A stretch of 56,513 nt of DNA, taken from contig JACJWY010000015.1 of NCBI GenBank assembly GCA_020636955.1, forward strand, positions 1 through 56,513, written 5' to 3'. Numbering within the stretch: the stretch's first letter is position 1; each line of letters starts with the position of its first letter. A model generated the notes under the pieces. It searched no databases and was not told the DNA's origin. It saw only the letters and a program-made list of their open reading frames with translations. A program made the position numbers and the translations under genes. This stretch comes from Thermoleophilales bacterium. GTDB lineage: Bacteria; Actinomycetota; Thermoleophilia; Solirubrobacterales; 70-9. Positions 7,595-14,072 of the stretch are shown in pieces.

Positions 7595-8161
7595 ATGAGT
7601 GGCGCACTTATCGCGCTGATAGTGGTCGTCGTAATCGCCCTGATCGCGGTGCTCTGGTACATCTCGACACGCAACGGGATCATCGGGTCGCGGAACCGGG
7701 TCGAAGAGTCCTGGAGCGGAATCGACGTCCAGCTGAAGCGCCGGCATGACCTGGTCCCGAACCTGGTCGAAACGGTCAAGGGATACGCGACTCACGAGCA
7801 AAAGGTCTTCGAGGAGGTGACCAAGGCCCGGGCCGACGCGATGGCGGCCCAGAGCGTCGGGGACACCGCCCAGGCCGAGGCCGGGCTGAACCGCTCCCTG
7901 GCCGATCTGCGCGCGGTCGCCGAGCAGTACCCGGACCTGAAGGCGACCGAGAACTTCCAGCAGCTCAGCCGCAACCTCTCGGAGCTCGAGGACGAGATCC
8001 AGGCCTCCCGCCGGATCTACAACTCGAACGTCCAGTCCTACAACACGAAGATCCAGCAGTTCCCCGCGTCGATCGTCGCCAACCAGGGTGGCTTCACCGA
8101 CAAGGAGTTCTTCGAGATCGAAGACGCCGCCGAACGCGCGACGCCAAACGTCAGCTTCTGA
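7595..8161 (+). CDS. lemA: LemA family protein
   Basis: The protein is 188 residues. A short outside N-terminus and one membrane helix (about 4-24, ALIALIVVVVIALIAVLWYI) are followed by the LemA helical domain. Its hallmark RNRVEESWSGIDVQLKRRHDLVPNLVETVKGY segment starts near residue 33, and the NVQSYNTKIQQFPASIVA block lies near 148. LemA proteins are single-span envelope proteins with a cytosolic or periplasmic four-helix bundle of unresolved function. ATG 7595 is preferred over TTG 7589 because GGAG lies about 9 nt upstream. It converges with the TetR gene across a shared hairpin terminator. A DUF3137-like gene nearby is a recurrent companion. Confidence 0.93.
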   Translation: MSGALIALIVVVVIALIAVLWYISTRNGIIGSRNRVEESWSGIDVQLKRRHDLVPNLVETVKGYATHEQKVFEEVTKARADAMAAQSVGDTAQAEAGLNRSLADLRAVAEQYPDLKATENFQQLSRNLSELEDEIQASRRIYNSNVQSYNTKIQQFPASIVANQGGFTDKEFFEIEDAAERATPNVSF

Positions 8162-8170
8162 GAGGGGCCC

Positions 8171-8245
8171 GGCGTGGGGGACCCCGAAAAGTAACGAGCG
8201 CTTCGCGCTCTGATTAAGGAGTCACTTTTCGGGCTCCCCCACGCC
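8171..8245. terminator. Bidirectional nested terminator between lemA and the TetR gene
   Basis: Three nested inverted repeats form one long stem-loop. GGCGTGGGGG (8171-8180) pairs with CCCCCACGCC (8236-8245). CCCGAAAAGT (8183-8192) pairs with ACTTTTCGGG (8224-8233). GAGCGC-ttc-GCGCTC (8196-8210) forms the cap. The right arm lies inside the last codons of the TetR gene. The structure is symmetric, so it can serve both convergent genes. Confidence 0.75.
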
Positions 8246-8932
8246 GCGCCCTTCGGGACTCGGCGGGGGTTCCCTCGGCACCGTTTCACCCTCTCTTCCA
8301 GGAGCAACTGGAGAAGGGGCGCCGAAGAGGGCGGCCCACCAGACTCTAGTCAGTGACGAGGCGACCTCGTTCGGGTCTCCCTCGCCCTGGGCGAGGTGGA
8401 TCTGGAAGCTTCGTTCGGTCATCAGCACCAGACCTTCGGCCAGCGCCTCGGGGTCGAGCGCTTCACTGATCGAACCTCTTTTCTGCAGCCTTTCGATCTC
8501 TTCGCGGGTGCCTTCGGTGATCGTCTCAAGCACGGTCGACCAGAGCTCGCGGACCTCTTCGTCGTAGGTCGCAGCTTCGCCGGCCAACGCGAGCAGACTG
8601 GAACTGTCGGCGTAGACCCGGGCCATGCCGTAGATGCCCCGCTCGATCTCACGGCGAGGATCATCGCCCTGCTGCCAGCAGCGGCCCAGCCGGTTCTGGT
8701 GAGAGGCGATCAGGTCCTCGACGGCACCCAAGAGCAGCTCTTCTTTGTCGCCGAAGTAGACGTAAAACGCGGACCGGGCGACGCCGGCCTCGCGGGTCAC
8801 GCCCTCGACGGTCAGATCCTTGAAGGAACCGGCCGCGGACTGGTTCAACGCAGCCTCGATCAGTTCCTGGCGGGTCCGCTCGTGGCGGCGACGGCGATTA
8901 TGTCGGCGCTCCAGCGAGGTCGGCACCCGCAA
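8222..8932 (-). CDS. TetR-family transcriptional regulator
   Basis: The protein is 236 residues. The N-terminal TetR helix-turn-helix is visible at about 17-65: RTRQELIEAAL, DLTVEGVTREAGVARSAFYVYFGDKEELL. The remaining all-helical C-terminal domain would bind a ligand and dimerise. An unusual Pro/Gly-rich tail (PREPPPSPEGRG) is encoded by the right arm of the shared terminator. The start is TTG 8932 or GTG 8926; there is no Shine-Dalgarno, and TATGCT lies just upstream, so a leaderless start at GTG is possible. The target genes are not evident; its own promoter region or the cupredoxin operon downstream are candidates only by position. Confidence 0.85.
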   Translation of the reverse strand: MRVPTSLERRHNRRRRHERTRQELIEAALNQSAAGSFKDLTVEGVTREAGVARSAFYVYFGDKEELLLGAVEDLIASHQNRLGRCWQQGDDPRREIERGIYGMARVYADSSSLLALAGEAATYDEEVRELWSTVLETITEGTREEIERLQKRGSISEALDPEALAEGLVLMTERSFQIHLAQGEGDPNEVASSLTRVWWAALFGAPSPVAPGREGETVPREPPPSPEGRGVGEPEK

Positions 8933-8991
8933 AGCATAGGCACCGAACCGGCGTCCATCGAGCCCTGACGAACTCGGGACCTAAACCGACC

Positions 8992-9028
8992 GGCGCTGAC
9001 CTGGAGTGGTGGAAACCGGTTCAGCGCC
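8992..9028 (-). terminator. Possible terminator at the end of the copper operon
   Basis: GGCGCTGA (8992-8999) and TCAGCGCC (9021-9028) are complementary and overlap the stop codon of the last cupredoxin-like gene. The loop is long (21 nt) and there is no U-tract, so the call is weak. Confidence 0.35.
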
Positions 9029-9845
9029 TATGGTGCTTACGGCTTTTTTGCTTCTTCTTGCCCTTGATCTCAAACCGGAGTTTGATGTCTTCAGTCGAGT
9101 TGTGGGCGTCGTCATCGGCTCGGAAGAAAGCGAGATACTTGCCGGGTCGTGCCCGGAAGTTAGGCGTCCGTGCCCCGAAGCGCACGTTGTTGAAACCGAT
9201 ATGTGAGTTCCATTCGCCGTAACCCTGGAACATGCGGACGGTTCGAGCATGCTTTCCCTTCCCTCGACGTACCAGCTTGAAGTAATCCGCAGATGCGGAA
9301 GCCTGTTCGCTGATCGAGAAGCGGAAACCGATTCCCTTCCCCTTCGGACCGATCACTGCCGGGGCTGGATCCTGTCCGTTCGTCGTGAAGAAGTAGCCGT
9401 CAACGGTCGGAGCCTCAAAGTCGAGGTTTAGAGGTGCCTGAGGTCCCGGGTCAGAGTCCGGATCGCCTTGGACGTTCGAGACCGTCACAGTGCCGCGAAC
9501 GGAAGTGTGAAGTCTGCACTGGAATACGTAAACGCCAGGATCATTGAATCGGACCGTGAAAGAATCGCCGAGCGGGTGTGGATCGACAGAGCCCGGGTCC
9601 GAATCCCATCCGGAAGCATTTGGCGGCTGCCCAGTCACGGAGTGCTGTGTGTCAGGCCCGATCCAGTCCCAGGTGACCGACTCACCCAGGTCGATGTGCG
9701 GAGACTTGTTCGACCACTGGAAGTCAGCGATCGAAACTCGAGTGTTTTTGGCCCCGGCGGTTGCGGGGATCATGATCGCACCCGCGACCATGCCGGCCAG
9801 TACCGCGAAAAATGCGGCGATCCTTATCACTCGACGATGTACCAA
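9021..9845 (-). CDS. Secreted cupredoxin-like protein with altered axial ligand and a basic C-terminus
   Basis: The protein is 274 residues. A signal peptide (about 1-32) is followed by a plastocyanin-type domain (about 33-122). The type-1 copper set is His68 (QHSVTG), Cys110 and His113 (CRLHTSVRG), but position 116, where the usual Met ligand stands, is Val. Such a change is known in other cupredoxins to raise redox potential or weaken copper binding. A second, unrecognised beta-rich domain (about 135-260) ends in a Lys/Arg/His tail (KGKKKQKSRKHHRR). It overlaps the multicopper oxidase gene by 19 nt and is the last gene of its operon, so it may hand electrons or copper to that oxidase. Confidence 0.8.
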   Translation of the reverse strand: MVHRRVIRIAAFFAVLAGMVAGAIMIPATAGAKNTRVSIADFQWSNKSPHIDLGESVTWDWIGPDTQHSVTGQPPNASGWDSDPGSVDPHPLGDSFTVRFNDPGVYVFQCRLHTSVRGTVTVSNVQGDPDSDPGPQAPLNLDFEAPTVDGYFFTTNGQDPAPAVIGPKGKGIGFRFSISEQASASADYFKLVRRGKGKHARTVRMFQGYGEWNSHIGFNNVRFGARTPNFRARPGKYLAFFRADDDAHNSTEDIKLRFEIKGKKKQKSRKHHRR

Positions 9846-10864
9846 CCGCTCATTCCGTTGTGCAGATGTGAAAAGACGTGGCAGTGATATAGCCAGCGTC
9901 CGGGGTTGTCCTCGGTGAACCGGACCTCAAATGAATCTCCCGGGCCCAGCACCTTGTTGTCGATGATGGTTCCGTCGGGCTCGCGCCAGCGATGGCCGTG
10001 GAGATGGAACGTGTGAAAGCTGTCGTCGAGGGCGAAGACATGAAAAGCGACGTCATCGCCGACGTTTGCCCTGAAGGTCGGTGTGTTCCCGGTGAACGAT
10101 TTTCCGTTGATGCAGTCAAAGCCGCTGCGCAGACGCGTCGCCGGCGGCAGGAAACTGTGAAAACCGACGAAGAACTCCTTGTCTGGTTTCGGCACGTTCG
10201 GGTCGCGGATGATCAGGGAGCCGAAAAGCCCCTTGTAAAGAGGCAGCGGATCGAGCGGACCGTGATCGTGATAGATCCAACTGCCCTGCGTGCCTTCGGG
10301 ACATTCCCAGATATAAGTGAAGTCGCGATTGCTCTGGACGAATCCGCCAGGATCGGTCCAGTACCCCTTGTACGCACCGTCCATCTCGTTCGAATAGAAG
10401 GCGCCATGCGGGTGCATCGTCACCGGTGATGAGCACTTGTTGCGGAAGTGCACGACCAGGGTCTGTCCTACTTCAGCTTCGAGCAGCGGGCCGGGAACCG
10501 TCGCCGGACCCATCGGCTGACCAAAATTGGCTGTGTACTGGCGGTAAGCCCACGCCTCGAAAGTGGTCTTGCCCTTCTTGATGGTCTGACTCATCATCTG
10601 ATCGCGCTTCTTACCGTTCTTGTTGGCCGGAATGATGTTCCACTTGCGGGGCTCGGCCGCGATCCAGTACTCCTTGCGCTCGCCAGTTACTGCTGCCGCC
10701 TTGGTCAGGCCGGGGTTGCTGCGGGCCGCGGCTACCTTGGGCGGGATCTCGATTCCGGCTTCGAGCTTTTCGAGGTCGGCAGGACGATCCAATCGGACCT
10801 CCTGACCTCCGATGGTGCAGAGGAGAGCGCCTCCGGCGACTCCGAGGAAGTTTCTGCGATCCAT
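9827..10864 (-). CDS. Tat-exported two-domain multicopper oxidase
   Basis: The protein is 345 residues and starts with a twin-arginine-like signal (MDRRNFLGVAGGALL). All four copper-binding blocks are present: HPHG (151-154), YHDHG (198-202), HTFHLHGH (284-291) and HCHVFSHLHNGM (327-338). These provide the trinuclear centre plus a type-1 site with Cys328 and Met338. The length and domain order match two-domain laccases or ceruloplasmin-like oxidases, which assemble as trimers with trinuclear centres at domain interfaces. It would oxidise phenols, metal ions or other donors outside the membrane and reduce O2 to water. It lies downstream of two cupredoxin genes (47-nt gap) and overlaps a third, pointing to one electron-transfer pathway. 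The substrate is unknown. Confidence 0.9.
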   Translation of the reverse strand: MDRRNFLGVAGGALLCTIGGQEVRLDRPADLEKLEAGIEIPPKVAAARSNPGLTKAAAVTGERKEYWIAAEPRKWNIIPANKNGKKRDQMMSQTIKKGKTTFEAWAYRQYTANFGQPMGPATVPGPLLEAEVGQTLVVHFRNKCSSPVTMHPHGAFYSNEMDGAYKGYWTDPGGFVQSNRDFTYIWECPEGTQGSWIYHDHGPLDPLPLYKGLFGSLIIRDPNVPKPDKEFFVGFHSFLPPATRLRSGFDCINGKSFTGNTPTFRANVGDDVAFHVFALDDSFHTFHLHGHRWREPDGTIIDNKVLGPGDSFEVRFTEDNPGRWLYHCHVFSHLHNGMSGWYIVE

Positions 10865-10911
10865 TGGGCTACCTCACACTCTCTTTCTTTTTTCTTCTTG
10901 CACCCGGAGCC

Positions 10912-11457
10912 TCACTCGACATCCACGTTCAGCGTCATGCCGAAATGGAGAGAACAGACGAATGAGTACCTGCCCGGGACCGTGAATTTGCGTTTGAACT
11001 TGAACATGACCGCCGGCGAGAGAGATGTCTCGAAGTCATGCCGATCGACTCCACGAGGGCCTGATGTCATGGTCACGTTGTGTGGATCGTGATTCATCTC
11101 ATTCCATACCCAGAGGACCGATTCACCACGCTTGATGGTGACCAGATCCGGCACGAAGAAGTCGTCGATCACGTTCACCGTAGCCGCAGGAGGACCAGTT
11201 CGACGTGCCGCCAACTTGGCGAACCGTCGGACTACGCGGCGATGGCAACGCTTGCGTGCTTTACGCAGACGCTTCGAACGACAACGCTTGAGCGCCTGAC
11301 GTTTGGCCTGTTTCTGCTTCGTGGTCAACGATCCCGCAGTAGAAGAGACACCAGTGCGAGATGCCGAACCAACCTCAGCCGAAGCTGTGGCGGCCGTGGC
11401 GAGCGCACAGAGCGCCACCACGGCCGTCACCGCGAATGTCCGGAGCGATCTCGCCAC
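10912..11457 (-). CDS. Secreted plastocyanin-like cupredoxin with Lys/Arg-rich C-x11-C linker
   Basis: The protein is 181 residues. The signal peptide (1-27) is followed by a strongly basic helix-prone linker (44-86, TTKQKQAKRQALKRC and KARKRCHRR) holding Cys59 and Cys71. The cupredoxin domain (about 92-181) has complete type-1 copper ligands: His126 (PHNVT), Cys168, His171 and Met174 (CSLHFGM). It is probably a periplasmic or cell-surface electron carrier or copper carrier. It is a paralogue of the next upstream gene, which has the same linker with identical Cys spacing. Gaps are 9 nt upstream and 47 nt to the oxidase gene. The linker may anchor the protein to anionic wall polymers; that is inference. 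Confidence 0.88.
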   Translation of the reverse strand: MARSLRTFAVTAVVALCALATAATASAEVGSASRTGVSSTAGSLTTKQKQAKRQALKRCRSKRLRKARKRCHRRVVRRFAKLAARRTGPPAATVNVIDDFFVPDLVTIKRGESVLWVWNEMNHDPHNVTMTSGPRGVDRHDFETSLSPAVMFKFKRKFTVPGRYSFVCSLHFGMTLNVDVE

Positions 11458-11466
11458 GGGTCACCG

Positions 11467-12021
11467 CTACTTGGTGACCTTGACCGTCAACGTCATCTCG
11501 TAATGCAGCGAGCAGACGAAGTTGTAGGTGCCCGGCTTGGAGAACTGCCGCTTGAACCTCGTGCTCTGCGCAGCGGTCGTCGGCGAACCGAAGTCATTGC
11601 GTGAAACGCCCTTCGGTCCTGCGGCCAGAGTCACGTTGTGTGGCTCGTAACCGGCCACATTCGCCCAGCTCCAGTTGATCCAGTCGTTGACCTTGATGTC
11701 TACCTGATCCGGTGCGAAGTAGTTGTCGCCCAGATCGACCTTGTAGGTCTTCCCCTTCGGGGCCTGGTTCGCGAGCTTCCGGAAACGCTTGTTGACTCTC
11801 TTCTTGCACGTCTTTCGTGCCTTGGCCCGGTGCTTCTTGTTGCACTTCTTGAGTGCCGCCCGCTTGGCCTTCTTCTGCTTCTTCGAAAGACCGCTTGCTG
11901 TGGCGTCAGGTGTCGTTCCGGACGCGACGGCGCCAGCGGGGCCGCTGGCCGCCCCCACGGCCAGCGACACCAATGCCAGCGCCAGGATCCCTGGCAACCG
12001 CTTGTTCAGCAGTGACTTCAT
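11467..12021 (-). CDS. Secreted plastocyanin-like cupredoxin with Lys-rich C-x11-C linker
   Basis: The protein is 184 residues from ATG 12021, with a GAGAG motif about 6 nt upstream. The longer frame to 12150 crosses the intergenic gap and is not used. A signal peptide (1-33) precedes a Lys-rich linker (46-86, KKQKKAKRAALKKC and KARKTCKKR) with Cys60 and Cys72, the same 11-residue spacing as its neighbour. The cupredoxin domain (about 90-184) has His128 (PHNVT), Cys170, His173 and Met176 (CSLHYEM), a full blue-copper site. It belongs to the five-gene copper operon. The two linked cupredoxins look like a local duplication that has since diverged. Confidence 0.88.
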   Translation of the reverse strand: MKSLLNKRLPGILALALVSLAVGAASGPAGAVASGTTPDATASGLSKKQKKAKRAALKKCNKKHRAKARKTCKKRVNKRFRKLANQAPKGKTYKVDLGDNYFAPDQVDIKVNDWINWSWANVAGYEPHNVTLAAGPKGVSRNDFGSPTTAAQSTRFKRQFSKPGTYNFVCSLHYEMTLTVKVTK

Positions 12022-12056
12022 GATCGTTCTCTCATCTCTGTCTGGGTAATGGGTTA

Positions 12057-13805
12057 TCAGCAGTCCGTGTACGCGTCGGCACGTGCCTCGGTGTAGCTCA
12101 CACCGTCCGCGTCGGTGAACGCCGGATGATCTTTCTTGACCCACGAGCACTCCATCGAGGCCGGGGGGTTCGCCGCTGCGTAACCGAGCACCGTGTTCGG
12201 ATCGTCGCCCTTGAGTTCATCGTCGGCCTGGATGCCGGCGGTGAGATCGAGGCTCGACGTGTCCTTGTTCAGAGCGAGCGGCTGGGGGCAACTCTTCGGG
12301 TAGAGGACATCCGGGGCCACGGTGCCGTTACCAAGGACGTAGGTCGGGTTGGGACCATTGTTCTCGTAGCAACTGCCACCGCCAGTGTGATCGTCGAGGA
12401 AATCCGTTCCGTTCGGATCGAGACCATCGCGGCCCAGATTGTTGTTGATGAACTGATTGTTGAGATTCTTGGCATCGTCGTACTTGTTCGCACCAAGCGG
12501 TCCCGAGAAGCTCATGGCGCCCCACTTCTCGTTGCCGAAGATGTTGTTGTTGCGAACGATGTTTCCGTCAGTGCCGTACAGGACGACGCCGATACCGGTC
12601 GGGTAGTTGACGTTCACGCCCGGGACGATCTCGCCGAGTCCGTTGGAAACCGTCTGGAAAGCCGAACCGCTGTTGTAGTAGTTGTAGTTGTTCCAGAAGA
12701 TGTCGTTGTTCTCGATGACCATCCAGCCGGAAGGCCCGAAATGCTCGGTGTCCAGACTGTTCGGCACGATCCCGGCTCCGTTGTTGTAGAAAGTCGAGTC
12801 GACGATCTTCACGTACTTCGAGTTGGTTCCCGAGTAACCGAGAACGTTCTGGTGGCTGGTGAAGTTCTTGACCAGCGTCCAGTCCGGGTTCTTCTGGCAC
12901 GGAACCGTGCCGTCACCGTGGTTGTTCCAGTCCCGGCTGTCGCACGGGGTCTCGCCGATGTAGAGCGCCGAGTCGCCGTGGTTCCAGCCCTCGGAGTTGA
13001 GGAACTTTCCGCCGAAGCAGTTCCGGGAGAACAGCCCGTACGAGCGGGTATCCGAGGAGACCAGGTTGTCCATCACGAAGTCGGAGCAGTGGGAGTTGTC
13101 GGCCTCGACATTGGAAGCCCAGATGAAGAACGTGTTGTTCTGGTAGTGGCGTCCCCACATGTTCTTCAGCACGAGGCCGTCGATGTCCTCGGCGTCAATC
13201 GCGTTGTTGGCGGGGATACTTGCCTGGTCGCCGGGGCGCCAGGTGGGGTCGTTCCCCTTGCGGATGGTCTTCGCGTTGGTTCCGTCGAGGATGACCTGGC
13301 GAGCGTCGGGGTTCGGCTGCTTGTTCTTCTTGACGCCGATGATCCGCAGGTTGTCGAAGTCGCTTCCCTTGGTCTTGCCGCGCAACATCACGCCTTCTGA
13401 GTAAGTGCCGGGCTGGATTCGCACGGTGGCGGTGCGCTTCTTGTTCTTGAACTGCCACTTTCCGGCGGCGTTGACACCCGCCTGGACGGTGCGGTACTTG
13501 CAGCCGTGCTTGCAGACATCGAAGAACTGGGCGTTGTAGTTCCGAAGCTTCCGCTTGAGACGTTTGGCGTTCTTCTTGGCGGCCTTGCAGCGCTTCTTCG
13601 CCTTCGCCTTGGCCTTCTTGCCGTTTGCCTTCCGGACCTTCTTGCAGGTGGCCTTGGCCTTCTTGTTCGCCTTCTTGACCTTCTTCTGAAGGCTGGCGGC
13701 GCTGGCGCTGGCATCAGTGGCGGCGCTCGCAGTGCCCTGCGTCATAACCGCGCCCATCAGACAGGCCGCGAGTATGCCGACGATTACTCCCAAACGTTGC
13801 TTCAT
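12057..13805 (-). CDS. Secreted right-handed parallel beta-helix protein, first gene of the copper operon
   Basis: The protein is 582 residues from ATG 13805, with GGAGAG 3 nt upstream. The frame runs further upstream without features. The signal peptide (1-28) is followed by a very basic Lys/Ala region (about 39-90) with Cys54 and Cys73. A parallel beta-helix then begins at CKHGCKYRTVQAGVNAAG (about 98-115), with repeated Asn/Gly turns such as NNDIFWNN and NNNIFGN. Such folds occur in pectate-lyase-like polysaccharide lyases and surface adhesins. I see no catalytic motif that would fix an activity. It lies 35 nt upstream of the first cupredoxin, so it is probably co-transcribed. The basic region resembles the cupredoxin linkers. 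Confidence 0.82.
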   Translation of the reverse strand: MKQRLGVIVGILAACLMGAVMTQGTASAATDASASAASLQKKVKKANKKAKATCKKVRKANGKKAKAKAKKRCKAAKKNAKRLKRKLRNYNAQFFDVCKHGCKYRTVQAGVNAAGKWQFKNKKRTATVRIQPGTYSEGVMLRGKTKGSDFDNLRIIGVKKNKQPNPDARQVILDGTNAKTIRKGNDPTWRPGDQASIPANNAIDAEDIDGLVLKNMWGRHYQNNTFFIWASNVEADNSHCSDFVMDNLVSSDTRSYGLFSRNCFGGKFLNSEGWNHGDSALYIGETPCDSRDWNNHGDGTVPCQKNPDWTLVKNFTSHQNVLGYSGTNSKYVKIVDSTFYNNGAGIVPNSLDTEHFGPSGWMVIENNDIFWNNYNYYNSGSAFQTVSNGLGEIVPGVNVNYPTGIGVVLYGTDGNIVRNNNIFGNEKWGAMSFSGPLGANKYDDAKNLNNQFINNNLGRDGLDPNGTDFLDDHTGGGSCYENNGPNPTYVLGNGTVAPDVLYPKSCPQPLALNKDTSSLDLTAGIQADDELKGDDPNTVLGYAAANPPASMECSWVKKDHPAFTDADGVSYTEARADAYTDC

Positions 13806-14037
13806 CTCTCTCCTTGGAAAGGTTTTTGTGCCCGGAGGGCTCGTAGATAAGGCGCCCAGAGGGCTGAGGGTCCAACCGCAGGAGCGCGGAAGGCCATCCG
13901 GACACTCTAAACCAACGTTAAGCAAAAGGTTTCGGTCTCCCGTCTCACCCGAATCGGATGAAATGGCTCTGCTTTGCGCATTTCGCTCTGCGACTGGATG
14001 CGGAGCCGGGGGGGTTTTGCGCACCGTGGCCGAACAT

Positions 14038-14064
14038 TTGACATGAATTCGTGTCGTTTAGACT
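14038..14064 (+). promoter_or_regulatory. Promoter of the GMC oxidoreductase gene
   Basis: TTGACA (14038-14043) and TAGACT (14059-14064) are spaced 15 nt, shorter than ideal. The -10 ends 8 nt before ATG 14073, predicting a leaderless or nearly leaderless message. The rest of the 267-bp divergent interval (13806-14072) shows no further clear element. Confidence 0.4.
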
Positions 14065-14072
14065 TGGGAGCG

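Noticed and set aside
12126..13400. Plus-strand frame of 424 codons opposite the beta-helix gene
   Set aside because: The translation is a Val/Asp/Glu-rich mirror of the beta-helix codons, with no start signal or domain; the minus-strand protein has a signal peptide and repeats.
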